From Taeniopygia guttata (Eukaryota > Chordata > Aves > Passeriformes > Estrildidae): 64,000 nucleotides of DNA. Of this stretch, positions 46,201 through 60,299 are shown one piece after another. The translations under genes were made by a program, and so were the position numbers. Position 1 is the first letter of the stretch; every line of letters begins with the position of its first letter. The stretch is from assembly GCF_048771995.1 (NCBI RefSeq), contig NC_133026.1:103199001-103263000 (forward strand), written 5' to 3'. The notes under the pieces were generated by a model, which was not told the origin of the DNA, ran no database searches, and saw nothing but the letters and a program-made list of their open reading frames with translations.

Positions 46201-48129
46201 TGCCTGGGATGGAGGTTTATCTTTGAACTCACACAGCTTTTGTTAAATTATCTTTACACCTCAGCTCTCTCTCTGCTTTTCAGTAGACAATGTGAAACTC
46301 TGCTTTCGCACCTCAGGAGCCAGCGTATTACATTTGCTCTGTACTTTCAGCATTGTAAGTAGGAGCAGAAGTTGGATCTGGATTTTTCTTCCCCTCTTAA
46401 AAGGTCAGGGAAACATGAAACCGTAGAAGGCTAATTCTTCTCTGTGTCACATTTCTGTGAGCCCACAGGGCAACATAGCAGTGGTATTTTTAATGCTTTT
46501 TTTCCCCCCTGACTTTTCAATCCACAGTCCTTGGCACAACTGGTGACAGCTCACGCAGTAATACACTTATTCTTGCATCATTCCTTCTAAGTTGCTTCTG
46601 ATGAATATTGGGAGGACCAGAAAGGGTCCTGGCCACTGCATTGCAAGTGGCAGGGGGAAGATATCACAGAGCTTGGCCTCCTCACAGGTTTTCTGGTTCT
46701 GGTGCTGCATGCTCACAATCCACAGTATTCGGCACACACGCTTGGTTATCATTAAAGTGTAAATATTGCAAGAAGGTATTCAGCATGATTTAATATACCT
46801 ATTAGTGCCTCCAAAGGCCCAGCCAGAGAAGCTGCACTGTGCTGGGCTGAACATTGTGTAAATATTGATGGTTTCTGTCTTGCAGTGTTTACAATCCAAG
46901 AAGGAGCCCTGCACCAGAGCCCTCTGCTATGGTTTTGTTATTTGTCTTCGGAAATTATTTGTCTGATTTAAAACATCATAAATGAGCATGTCCTTTCTTC
47001 TGCCACTACTACTAGAGCAATTACTTTACAAAGAGCTGTGAAGGTAAAGTTCTAGACCTAAATATTTTATCATCCTGATCAAGTATTAGTTTTCTGATAT
47101 AAACCCAGAATCCAATACCTTTTCTGCAGCTGTAATATGCTACAATAAAATATGATCTCACAGTTCCCAAATCCTTGCCAGGTAACAGTGATTCAGCATA
47201 ACCACAGCAAAGCATTGCTTTACTGCCCTGAACAGGAACATGCTCTCAGGTAAACACACTTAAAGGCTTGATAATGGAAGAGGCTTCTCCCAAAGCCACT
47301 ACACTGACAAGATACAGATATGTGGCAGCGTTGTGGAGAAACCCACATCAGGAATCAGGTAAGTTAACATCACACATGTATATAGCAGGAACAGACACTA
47401 CAGGAATGGCTTTTGGCCCGAGGCCAACTGCCTTGCTGAGGGTGCTGGTGCTTGGAAAGGAAATGACAAGTTTCTACAGCTGCAAGAGCCAGCACTGACG
47501 CACAGCTTGCTGAACCCTCCCTCCATCTGAGGATAAAGCCTCTGCAAGGGAGTTGGGATCTGTGCTATGCCTCAGAATACGGCTGGGCGCCGCTGCCATC
47601 CATCATGCAAGCATAACTCCTTCAGAGTTCGAAGGCAAAGTTGCAAAAGACTTGTTATTCCTCAGGGTGTTCTGAAGATTATATACTGTCACCTACCTGG
47701 GCAGTGGGAGATGTTTCCCTATCTCCCGTGTCAGCTGAGCTCAGGGAGCAGTAACATGATTACAACACTTGAATGCTCAGAAATGCTTTCTGGCTCCTCA
47801 TATCTCCGCATCTGATCTCCAGGACACCTCACCACTGTTAAAAAGAAAACACCATCAAAGCACCACCCAGCTCCAAACCATCTGAAGTGTGGGCCCAGAA
47901 GCAGCTCTAGCATTCTCCTTTTCCCCTGCTATTGCAGCCTGCAATTTCATAAATTACATTTGTTCTTCCCACAAGCTTTACCTCATTTGGGGTAAGGGGG
48001 AAGCTTAGAGTAAGGGGTTTCACCTGAGGCAGGTTATACGTGCAAACAAAAGAGTGGATACGGAAAGACAGCCTCACACCGCCACCACCATCACTGCAGT
48101 GTTCATCAGAGCCCTTCAACAAGAGATTT

Positions 48130-48310
48130 AAGCGCTTGTCTCTCCCTGTTCCCCGCACGGGGAAGCTCGTACCTTGTCATTGCTGCCCTCCGCTGCGCAC
48201 CCAGCGCCTCGGGGCTGCCACCAGCGCTTCCGTCTGCCCTGTGCAAACACCGCTGTGACCTCTCTCCGCATGGATAATAATAGTGCCACCCTCCCTTCCC
48301 GCTCCCGGGA
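48130..48310. promoter_or_regulatory. CpG-enriched intergenic patch
   Basis: A local rise in CpG with TTCCCCGCACGGGGAAGCTCG (an imperfect palindrome), CCTCCGCTGCGCACCCAGCGCC and CCCGCTCCCGGGAGCC. It is weaker than the patches at 43 and 54.5 kb. Function is unknown. Confidence 0.25.
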
Positions 48311-49074
48311 GCCATGGTATGGGCACCCAGCGGCAACTACAGACGGTGGCCCAAGGTCTGGTTAATGTTTCAGAGCTTTGAACCCACCACAGGTTGCACT
48401 TTGAGCCGTACACAGCACGTTATTGGCGGTCCTGGCGTTTAAACGTTTTTTTCCAACAACCGGATGGGTGCCTGCTCCTTTTTTAAGAGGAGTCTGACAC
48501 CAGAAATCTCATGTCCGTGTCTCACCTGATTTCCACCCGCACTGGTGAAAAAAACAATAAGCATTCTGTCATCACATAACTCTGATTTCCACAGACTTTG
48601 GGGGTCTTGGCATGTGAGAAGAGGCTTCGGCATCGCTGAGTGCCCTGTTAACAGCCAACAGGGCAAAGTTCTTGTTTCCTTTGTAGTGAAAAAGTTCAGG
48701 GCCGGATTTTGATTATCACAAGGAGTAGTAAAGTACATAGAGCAGAGATCACACATTGGGTAAGAATTATCACCGAGGTGAAAAAACCAAACAGAAACAG
48801 CAAAACAAACTCCTGCCCAGCTGATGCAGCACTGCCCCACATTCTGGCATGTGCAGCCCCTGTACCTGTGCGGTATATGCAGCTTATAGAAAAGGCTGGG
48901 CAGTGTTCTGGATGCAGCACAGCCTTCCCTGGCACAGCACACCACCACAGCATGGCTGCCAGGAGAGCCCTAGCAGGCCTGCCTTTTGATATCTTTCTTC
49001 AACATGCAAATTGAAGTAGATTGGGTGAAGTACCAAAGTCCAGTGTCATGCCATTTAGCTTACATACCAAAATT

Positions 49075-49076
49075 AA

Positions 49077-49107
<31 letters not shown>

Positions 49108-49114
49108 GAAAAAA
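49075..49114. repeat. A-rich run with isolated G interruptions
   Basis: A21, G, A11, G, A6. It resembles an old retroposon tail, but no retrocopy body was recognised upstream. Confidence 0.9.
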
Positions 49115-52100
49115 CTAAAAGTAAGAACAGAGAAGGTATCAAAGGACCTCTATTTTTATTTTTTTCTCAGGATCTGTTACCTTGAGCCATGGTTAGGATG
49201 TCAAGTACTCATGTCTTGAATGTGGTGTTGCTGATGGATATACTCCCACACTACACCCAACCTATGTCTTTTACAAGGGTTTTGACTATTCTTTTCCAAG
49301 CCTGGGAAAGGAAAATTCACATTTTACACAAAATTAAAGTCCTGCCTGGCAGCTCCCATCTGCTGACCATGCTCTTGTTTTGTTGCTGTTGTCCTGCCTT
49401 GGTTGGGATCTGGTGCAGGCTTAGGTCCCCTCAAGGTTCCCAAATAAATTATTTTGTGTCTTACCATCAGATTTACCCACCCCAAACAAACATCCCCAGC
49501 CGGCAAAAATCGTGGGGATTTAGAGGTGAAACATGAACACAGCACTCACAGTGGTGGCTCGGAGAAGAATGCAGACGAAGGACCGAGCTTGCAGACTCTG
49601 CCTGTAAATGCCACCAGCACACGCAGGGGGAGATCTGAGAAAAGCTCGCCGCTCCAGACTTGCACAACGGGACGGTGAGCAGAGAGGGGTAGGAGCCATG
49701 GGAACTGGCAGCGAGGTGACACAGGAAAGCGTGAGGACTGCCAAACTATTCAGCTGCAATCCAGAGACTGACAGTTGTGGCAAGAGCCATCTTCCCCCCC
49801 TCCCTGCAAATCATTCCCTCTCCTAGAGATTTGCATAACCCCGTGTACATTTCCTGCAGTCCTTGGGCAACGAATAGAGATGTGGTTCAACAATTTACAG
49901 GATCAAAGGCATAATATGATCCTATTGCTGGAACAGTTAAGTTTTTACATGTGGGCTTTTTAGGTATCATTTCTCAAAGATCAATCTCCAGTGTATTCCA
50001 GGGAAGTAAGTTTAGGCAAAGCACAGAGCTGGGGATCAGGCAGGATCACTTTTTTTTTTTTTTCTTATGTATAATCAAAAGCTTTTATTACGGTTTTCTA
50101 AAAACCCATAGCTCTCATTCTGTACCCAGCCAGTGCAGACTGAACACAGTTTAAGATCCCCAAAGTGGATCTCCTGGGCTGCCTTACAGCAGGGGATTTC
50201 CTAGGGCAGGAAGCCTGTCCTGCAGGGAAGGAGGCTCAGCCAGCTCTTACTCCAAAGGCAGACAGGGCTGAGGGTTTTACAAGCGCCTTGCGTGCGATTT
50301 CCCTGCTCCCTGTCCAGGCCCCTGGCAGCTGGAGAGGAAGCAGCATGTAATGAGCCCCAGGTGGAGGCAGCAGCTTAAGCTCTGCATTGGCAGCTCCCCA
50401 CACCCTAAAACAAGGGAGCCAATGGCACCCGGAAAGCATCTAGGGCAGACCACTTCAGCCCAGTCTGGATAGCAAATGCAGATGAGGGCTGGGTTAAGGC
50501 AAGGACTAAAGGCAAATCTTCAAGGAAGTAGAGGATCTGAAGTCAAACTCCCCCTGAGCTCAACAAGCCTCACAGAGCTCCTGGGTCATGCCACCGATGA
50601 GTCACTTCTGCCAGATGGGGAGAATCTGGCCAACACAGGCATCAGCTGGTCCCTGCAGCCCTCCTTGCTCTTCTGACCCCGTGGAAGGAAACCTGGGCTT
50701 CTGCATCACTGCATTTCAAAAGGAAAGGAAATTAAACTTTTCACAGCGGAAATACCTGTTGCTTATCAGTGTAAATATGAGAGAAATTGACACAGCCCCC
50801 CACACCTCCTTTCATGCCTCCTGCTTATTTAAACTCACACTGCCACATCAGAGGAAGCTCAGAGAGTGTTGCTGGCTGTTGGCACAATACCCAGCTGGGC
50901 TTCACATGCTGCCCTCCCCAAGACCACCAGCACCCCATGACCACAGGCAGGTAAGGAGTAAGGTGTTGTAGGACCAAGTGTGAACTCTCGCATGGGGAGA
51001 CCTGCATGTCTGCATTCCCACCACCTCCTCCTAGGGTCCAAAGAGATGGTGAGGTACGTCACTCTCCCTTCAGAGGGTGACTGGGACAGTCCTCTCTGCC
51101 CCAGGTGTCATGGACACAGTAGTAGGGGTCAAGGTAGTTTTGGTAGGGGAAGGGAGGTGGAAGGGCTGACTGTTTTACCACAGACAGTATAAACAGACAG
51201 TATTTGCAGATGCAAATCTATACACTAAACTGAGATAGTTACAGGACGTTTTTTCCACATATCACCAGCTAAGGAAGAAAAACTTTTGAGGAGGCCTTTG
51301 GAGAAAGCTGGCAGCACATCACTAGAAATACCTTAGCTGTATGAAAGCCAGCTGAATTTAACATGAAGAATGAATTACAGAAGCATCTGCCTAAGCAGTG
51401 TTTAATACAATAACCTGAACTAACCTTTTCATTCAGGTTGGCAGAGGAATGTCTGCTTCACACCTCACCAGGAGAAGGTTCATGGCAGCAGAGCCAGGAC
51501 TCTGAAAGCACACTGAAACCAGCAACACCACTGACTCAAAACTAAAAATAATCCCTCCATTTTTGAAAATGCCCAATGGATTTTATTATTAATTGCTTCT
51601 TTCCTTGCCTTACCCCTGTCACAACACAGAAAGCAGAAGTAAGAAAATAGCTGAGCTATCTACACAGGGAAAATGTGCTTTCTCTCATGAAGAGAAGTTG
51701 ATCTGTTTGCATCAGAGCAAGATTTGCTGTTGTGGTTAGTGTAGTGGAGTAGCACAGATCAGATGCCTTTCAAAACACCACAAAACTAGTCAAAATATCT
51801 CTAACCTAGTTAAATGGACTATGCGTGATATTGTGTAAGCACTCTCAAGTCAAACAGAGAAAGAAATGATAGAGGAAGAGTTCTAACAAGGAATGAGACT
51901 AGAAATGCAAAACAACCCAAAATAAAATATTAGACACAAGGTCAAGCAATCAGGACATTGCAGGCTAGAAAAGGAAGTGAAATTACAGGCTTTGGCAAAA
52001 CAGCTGAATGCTTACTCAGGAAAATTACAAAACTGTTGAGATCCTTACCACCATGTATCCTCTATCCAGAACAATTTCCAAGACAAGCTATACAAATTTA

Positions 52101-52179
52101 TAAAAGCAAGCTTGGGAACATCATACTCCTCTCATACTGGTCAAATGACTTTATTTTTTTATATAAATTCCAGGACCAA

Positions 52180-52240
52180 TACATATATGGTATCCTTACT
52201 AGGATATATATGGGATATATATGTATATATATATACGGAT
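52180..52240. repeat. AT-rich degenerate microsatellite
   Basis: Repeated GGATATATATGGGATATATATG and TATATATATATACGGATAC units. A decayed TA/GGATATA repeat. Confidence 0.7.
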
Positions 52241-54429
52241 ACACAAAGACAAATTTGCTTCTTGGTAAAATTTATAAGCTGATGGCAAATTATCATCAAG
52301 ACTATCTTCTCCATCAACAGCTTCTAACGGGGGAAGCTTCCAAAGGCCAAAAGACCCCAACTAAGCACTAAAATTTATTTGCTAATCAACAAAAACCCCA
52401 ATTTTGCTCCTGCAAAGAGCTAAAACAGCAGAGGAAAGGTTGAGATGGGGAAGAACACTTGGTTTATGCTGAAACTAGACAGGACACATCAGTTAAAGAA
52501 ACCAAATGGTTTATCCCTAATGGAAGCCACTCAGGCCCTAACTGGTTTTGGAGAGGAAGCAGAAGGAAGTATGGAGTGTGTGACACATGATTTCCCACTT
52601 AGCTGTCAGGCTGTAGGGACTTCAGAGGCAGGATCTAACATTCTCTGTACACTTACAGTATGCCATACTAGTAAAACTATAGGCCTCACAGTTGGGAATT
52701 ATTTCTTTACTACTACATATAAAAATGAATATTCCCAAAAAAGAAGGTGAGTCCTGCCAACTTGTAAAATGTCACTGATGAAGGAGCTCCAGGTCATTAT
52801 TTCCCCAGCAGTGTGGCAACTCTACAGAGATGGGAAAACTCAGAGAAGCCAGGCAAACACAGATATATCTACTGCAAAACCCACAGCTCTGGGACTGACC
52901 CACTCTCACCGTAGTCAGGTCAATCCTCTTCATCATGAGCTAAATGATGTGATGAAAGGCTTGTAACAAAAACCACGTGCAGGGTTTATATATGCATAGA
53001 CAAGGGTTCTTCACTCCAAGAGGGTCATGTTGTTACGCACCTAGAGATAGGGCTTGCTGCCCAGGGCAGGCACTGCCTAGGCTGCAATTAGAGAAAGCAG
53101 CCACAGCCCTAGTCTGTGGTCCCAGGGAAGCTATCCAAAAATAAACAGGGTTAGATGGTTGTCAGCTGCATTCATTCAACTCACTATCTGCCACCTGTGC
53201 CCCCCCCTCCCTTCAGTTAAACCACTAATTCAAAGTACTCCTACCTCTGTGCCTTTTTACAGGTTTATTACACATTGTATAAGCAGCTGAAAGATCAACA
53301 CCTTGTTTGTCAGTAGAAACACATGGAATTTGGCAGAAACCCTGCTATGCAGTGGAACACAGAGTAGCTGGGAGGCAGATGCGACTTATTCATGGCTGCA
53401 TCAGCTTCAGGGACTGTGATTCATGTTGCACAATGAAGCAGCTCTGCAGAGCTACAAAGGGCTGTGCAGTCGACCTGTTGGTGAAAGCTACCCTCTTCTG
53501 CAAATGTGTGTAGCAGGACTTGAGATTCCTGCCAGCTGTAGTCCCAGACCTGACACCTCAGAAAGAAAAAGGAGTTTGAAGGCAAATAAATCCAGTTTCA
53601 AAGGGAAAGGTGAGCTCCTGCTCCAGCTTTGAGCTGTCAGCAGGAGTGCATGCAAAATATAGATGGAGAAAGCAGCCTGAGTTTTTACTTTGTAGCATAG
53701 CTAGCACCAGTTTACATGATTTTCTGTGTGTGCAGAACTCCAGGCACTCACTGTCATGACAAGGACTGGAATAGACACTGAACCACACACACGGGTACAA
53801 TTATCATGTCTGGAACAGCAACAACTCTTAAGTGACATTTTGCTAGAGTGAGTGGCTAATCTAATCTCTTAGTCTGAAGGCTGGAACTCATGGGAGAAGA
53901 GCCTGCTGAACCAGCGAAACAAGACAGAGATGTAACAACTCTGGCAGCTGGTGAACAGGAGACTTTAAACAAGTAATGTCCTGAAAAGTGAACATGAGCT
54001 GTATTTGTGCCAGTAATCCCTACTGGGAAAAAGCCAGGCGGGAAGTTGACAATTGCAAGATGCCAAGTGGAGGGTAAAAAAAAAAAAAAAAACCAAAACC
54101 AAAAAAACCCCCACCAAAACTAAATGAGTTTTAAAGAGAATATAAAGTACTCCAAGGTTTACCAAAAAACCCTGCATAAGTGATTGAAGAAAATTGGCAA
54201 ATGAAAACAGACTTCGTCAGGCAGGACACAGTTAACTGCAAGTAGCCTAAATACCTTAGGTGTAAAAGTGACCCTGAACAGGGTCACGGTGCACCTGGAC
54301 TCCAGCTGCACTGCCCCTTCTGTGGGCTGGGCTTCCCATGCAGCCTTACCTCATCTCCAAGGGGAAAACCGACTCCCCACCACACACCCTCTCTCCCTGC
54401 TTGCTGCTTACTTTCGTCTGCTTCCCTTT

Positions 54430-54780
54430 TTCCACTGAAGCTACCGCACGGCCCCCGCTCTGTCCGGGCAGCAGAATCCTGCTGTTATCCGAGCCAGCAT
54501 CGCCCGGGAGGGCGCAGCCGTGCGAGCTAGCCCAGCTTCCAGCTCTGCTCGCCACATTCCCTCCCCCGCAGCCCGGGGCCAGCAGCTTCCAGCTCTGCTC
54601 GCCACATTCCCTCCCCCGCAGCCCGGGGCCAGCTGCTGCAGGACGACGGCCCCACAGCCATGTAGGCCGCTGCCCTCACGGCACAAGCCGGGAGACATGT
54701 GGGACACCACAAACCACCCCCCGCAACAGGCTGCGAGACAACACCCCCTCCCCCCCTGCACGCAGGGTCAAGATTCCCTC
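54430..54780. promoter_or_regulatory. CpG-rich intergenic patch
   Basis: Strong local enrichment for C and CpG (TACCGCACGGCCCCCGCTC, CATCGCCCGGGAGGGCGCAGCCG, GACGACGGCC). It starts about 2.9 kb beyond the predicted TGIF1 cleavage site and contains the 50-bp tandem duplication listed below. It could mark a promoter or enhancer. No gene was recognised on either strand. Confidence 0.35.
54533..54633. repeat. Perfect 50-bp tandem duplication
   Basis: The unit beginning CAGCTTCCAGCTCTGCTCGC occupies 54533-54582 and recurs without a mismatch at 54583-54632. Absence of any difference between copies indicates a recent duplication, strong homogenisation or an assembly artefact. Confidence 0.95.
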
Positions 54781-57649
54781 CCTATTGTAATTATTTTTGC
54801 TTTGCGCAGAGATTTATCACATGCAGCTGCCACGACTTGTTTACAAGGCACAAAAGCCATGAAAACAAGGTTGACGAAGTCTGCGTGTGAGCTGTTTTCC
54901 CTGGCAGGAATTTGTCATACCTCTTAGCTCGCTGACGGCCTGGCTGGCCACACAGTCTCCAGTAAAACACGGCAATGCCTTCCCTTCAGCTTCAGAGTAG
55001 CCAAAACCTCTGTGTTTTCAGTCAGAGGTTGGGTTTTGACAAAACTGCTTTGTATTTAGGCTTATCACTGCTGAAAGAACAGCAAAACCACCCATGTTGT
55101 CTCATTGCTTCTTTATATTATTTTTTTCTTTTCTATGGTAAAGTAAGTTTCACAAATAACTTTTTGTTTGCTCTACCATGGATCTGTGGCCAGCACTAAA
55201 GCCTTTGGTTTGTTACTTGGACTCCTGCTCAGTTCAGGATCCTAGCTCCACCCAATGCCCTACATATACCTATCTTTGATAACTTCAGATAAAGTAACTT
55301 CAGGTTTACACTCAGAAGAAAACAGGTTTAGGTAAACCTCAATAGCCAGCACCAAAACTATCATGTATCTTGCTAGATTACAAGAAAGCAGAAACTCCTT
55401 TTTGATAGATTTTAGTGGGTACTCAATATGAGTAATTTTCTTCTTCTAAGTAAAGTAACACCTCAGGCTAGGGAAAAGCTTTTACATGGTGTGAAGTGCT
55501 ACTCAGCCACAGCCATCTGACTTATGACTACAGCCAAACTTCCAGATGTAACCTTAACACAAGTCATAATTTTAAGAAGTATATAACTAGCCTCAATCAA
55601 AATTGGTCACCAGTGAAGTTCTCAGGGTAAGTCAGTCAGCAAAATGGAAATGCAGTGCTCATCACATGAGCAGGACCTTGGTGGGCATTTACATTAATAC
55701 CACTTTTTGTGGCATAGCAGTAAATTAAAACACCGGAGAGACCACAGGGCTTTTACTTTCAATGAAAACTGTTAACCTGAATGGCAACAGCTTTCTTCCT
55801 CATTCTATTTTCATTTTCAGTACTGCAGCTGCTATAGTGAAATTATAGAACTGGTCAGCTCAACCAGTGAAGTTTTTTTTTATTTCTAAACTTGTTGACA
55901 TTTTTTAAAGGGCAAAGTAATGAAGAGTAAAGATCTCTGAAAATGCCCTTTAATGATCTGAGTATCCCACTTTTTCTTTATCCCACAGCACACCAACAAA
56001 CTGCTTTGAAAAAAAAAAAAGAAACAAAAGAGGAAGTGTCGAGCAATTCAAATAAACAATGCAAACATATTTGTTTTTCTTTCATTCATGAAACATGGGT
56101 GCAAGGAGTGAATAAAGCTCCTTCCTGAAAGAAAGGAAAAGGACAAGGTATCTTCCAAACCTTTATCAAAGATGACACTCCACTTTGGGTGTGTAGCACC
56201 CCTTAAGATAAATCACCTATTCCACAAAACCATGTCTATTGACTAACTCTTCCCTCAACATGAACCTCACAGTGACAAAAAAATACACTTCCATTTTACG
56301 ATTAGTCATTAAAAAAACCCAACCAAACAATACATACATAGGTATCCCAGGAAAAATAGCTCAGAAGTATCAAGTACAGTGTGTCAGAGAGATACTACAC
56401 CAGGTTCTTTTGTACCCATCTGCAATGTCATGAAGACAGAGTATACAGCCATCTCTATGTTCAAAGTTATTTTCCAGCTTTATTTCCAAATTTTTAAAAA
56501 AATAGTTGCATATTCATACAGTGTATTAGGATGACTGTGTTACCAAAGCTGATGCATAAGTAAACCAGTGTTTAGTGTTTACCATTTTGATTTTAAACAT
56601 GAAGGTTCAAGAAAGGCACAAGTTCAGAAGAATTCCAAAGAGCACTCCAGAGAACAAACAGAATATATGACACTAGAAAATTATAAAGCCACAGCAAAAC
56701 AGTATAGCAGTCAGAATATTGTAGTCTTCTTTCTACTCATAATATCCTTAAATTCACCAACCTTCCAGCTCCTCAAAACCCTCCCCGAACATCCCAAACA
56801 GACAACTAGTTTGTTTTTAAAGATTAGCCAGAACCAATTTTTTACCCTGGAGGTCTCTTATTTCATTGTTGCTGGAAGGATAAGGATGGGTGACTGACAT
56901 TCAAGAAAGTTGAAATGTGAGCTGCAAGTCTTCACCATTTTCAGTAGTAAGTCATTTTGATAGCAAAGTCCTTTTATGAAAGACAACTTAGATTCTGTTG
57001 GCAAAAATACACTCCAATACAACAAGGATCTCTTCTAAAGTTTAGCCAACCACCTGTTAAAAGTATCTCACAAAGACCTGGCTCCCAGAACTCAGATTTC
57101 AATGCAATACAGCCCACTTTATTTCAGTCTACTAGAATTACTGAGTAAAAATCTTGTCATTGCTAGTCCAAGTAAGGCTAGAGGCCCTTGCCCTCCCCTA
57201 TCAAAATTTGTCACCAGTCATGTCTAGGAGCTGCATCACAAAGATCTGCAAAGAACACTTGTCCCAGCTCCTCTTCTGGCCTCTTCCTTTTATCTCCAGA
57301 TCTTCCCCATGGGCCATAACATTTCCCAGCCCTAAAATGCTTCAAGGAGCCAAGAACTGAAACTCTTAAGAGGGGCCCAAGGTTTCCCTTTGAAATTTAG
57401 GCTGAATTGCCCGCATAGCTCCCCTTTGGCCCCTTAAAAAATTTCAACATAGCAGAACACAATCAGGTACTTCTGACCCACTTTTCAGCATTCTTTTAAA
57501 CATCTGGTTAACAACAACTGCTAGTTTGGTTCATGGCTCCCTGAACCAAACAAAGTCAGTATGAGCTCAAAAATATTTCTCACTTCCATTTGTTTCAAGG
57601 GTAATTCATGTTTTCTGCAAAGCTTGTATTCAACAAAATACTCTGTATG

Positions 57650-58148
57650 CATCACTTTTAAAGAAAATATTTTATTATATTATGGGAAAAAAGCATGATC
57701 ATCCAAAGTTTGTACTGTTAAAAAAATTGAAAATTTAGACAGCGTGTTGGTATATTCTGTTCCACATGGGAATGATAAGAAGACTCTATATCATTACTAG
57801 ATATTGCACAGTCTGAAAGAAACAAAAGAAATCACATGGTTTTGGGAAACATCTCACATTATGAAAAATCTACAAAGAAAACATTTAAAAAAAAATCCCA
57901 ACAAAACACACAATTCTTTCTTTCTACAGTAGCTTTAAGTTCATAATTCTTGGAATGACCGTATTCCACTGAAGACCATCTCAGTGACAGGAAGCTTCAT
58001 TTCAGCAATCCTCTTGTGCAAATAAGATTAATAAAAAAAAATAATAATAATGCAGTGAAGTCTTTTGATATCGTGTGGGTGGCAATAACCACACAGCTGT
58101 TAGATCCCTGCCTGGTAAAACAAAATGGGAAAGGAGAAGGAAAGGGAT
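57650..58148 (-). other. TGIF1: TGIF1 3' UTR (probable)
   Basis: AT-rich sequence following the TGIF1 stop on the minus strand. The first canonical signal, AATAAA, appears as TTTATT at 57671-57676, about 475 nt past the stop. No other TTTATT lies between it and the stop. The end is set about 20 nt beyond. Its extent is inferred, and a further signal at 56479-56484 could define a longer form. Confidence 0.6.
57671..57676 (-). promoter_or_regulatory. TGIF1: TGIF1 poly(A) signal
   Basis: TTTATT on the plus strand is AATAAA on the minus strand, in the context ATAATAAAATATTT. It is the first canonical hexamer downstream of the TGIF1 stop codon. Confidence 0.65.
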
Positions 58149-58715
58149 TTAGGCCATAAGTTTTGCCTGCAACTCCATCTCTGCCGCCCTTTTGAGTGCA
58201 ACATCCACCAGAAGCTGAAATCCACTAAAGTCCTGGTTAAGGTCTGGTGGTGTTGGAGGAGGAGTGTTAAAGAGCCCACTTTGTGTGTTTGCACCAGGTC
58301 CCAGTTTGGATGCGTCCTCATGGCAGGAGAGGGGGCTATCTGTGAAGCTGCCAGCCGGGGGCTGCTGCAGGTCCGTGGTCTGGCCTACATCAGCTGGCTG
58401 GCAAAAGTGGAAAGGGGCATCTTTCAATGCAGTCACAGTCGTGTGGCAAATCACCGACGGCCGAGCCAGGACCGATCCCGGGGAAGCCGGCTTGGAAGAG
58501 GACACAGTTTTGCCGAGCGGCGCGGCAGCGGGAAGGAAGGCAGTCTCATCCAGCAGGGGAATGTAGTTCTTTGTGCTGATGGCAGACTCCACCAGGCCGC
58601 CCTCGGGAAGCTTGGTCCCTCGCCGCGAGATAGTGAACTGATTTGGGTCTTTGCCATCCTTCCTCAGCATGTCAGGTAGTAGCCTGCGGCGTGCATTGAT
58701 AAACCAGTTGCAGAC
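58149..58715 (-). CDS. TGIF1: TGIF1 terminal coding exon: homeodomain helix 3 and repression/SMAD region
   Basis: TGIF1 (chick AKR) is a nuclear TALE homeodomain corepressor. It limits TGF-beta/SMAD and retinoid signalling by recruiting CtBP, Sin3 and HDACs. This exon encodes 188 residues and starts after TATTCCCAG with [20 protein letters not shown]. That is recognition helix 3 with the WFINARR signature and Ile at position 50 typical of TALE proteins. [13 protein letters not shown] follows. The middle is diverged from mammals ([20 protein letters not shown] and on), then come the conserved [19 protein letters not shown] and the C-terminal [40 protein letters not shown] block. The last is the Sin3/SMAD-interacting region with TP phosphosites. 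It is TGIF1 rather than TGIF2, judging by this C-terminal half and by the neighbour DLGAP1. Confidence 0.97.
   Translation of the reverse strand, partial: VCNWFINARRRLLPDMLRKDGKDPNQFTISRRGTKLPEGGLVESAISTKNYIPLLDETAFLPAAAPLGKTVSSSKPASPGSVLARPSVICHTTVTALKDAPFHFCQPADVGQTTDLQQPPAGSFTDSPLSCHEDASKLGPGANTQSGLFNTPPPTPPDLNQDFSGFQLLVDVALKRAAEMELQAKLMA

Positions 58716-60299
<1,584 letters not shown>

Larger units (their letters stand above)
41506..57649. other. Convergent intergenic region DLGAP1-TGIF1
   Basis: Sixteen kb between the two 3' ends. No coding gene, tRNA, rRNA or known repeat family was recognised. It contains homopolymer runs (43482-43506 A25; 44187-44202 T16; 44273-44287 T15; 49075-49114 A-rich; 54076-54092 A17), an AT-rich tract at 52180-52240 and three CpG-rich patches (42.96-43.28, 48.13-48.31 and 54.43-54.78 kb). 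The many short open frames have no family resemblance that I can see. Confidence 0.7.

Noticed and set aside
48439-48948. 169-codon minus-strand open frame in the intergenic region
   Set aside because: Low-information composition with many Cys and aromatic residues, overlapping frames of similar quality on both strands, no family resemblance.
49075-49114. Long A-runs here and at 20041, 43482, 54076 and 62853 as tails of retrocopies or SINEs
   Set aside because: No gene-derived or SINE body and no flanking duplications were recognised upstream of any of them.
54338-54790. 150-codon proline/serine-rich plus-strand frame over the CpG patch
   Set aside because: Explained by C-rich composition and the 50-bp duplication, which repeats part of the frame; open frames exist on both strands there.
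58125-58679. A 184-codon plus-strand open frame
   Set aside because: It is the reverse-strand shadow of the TGIF1 terminal coding exon, whose homeodomain and C-terminal blocks fix the minus strand as coding.
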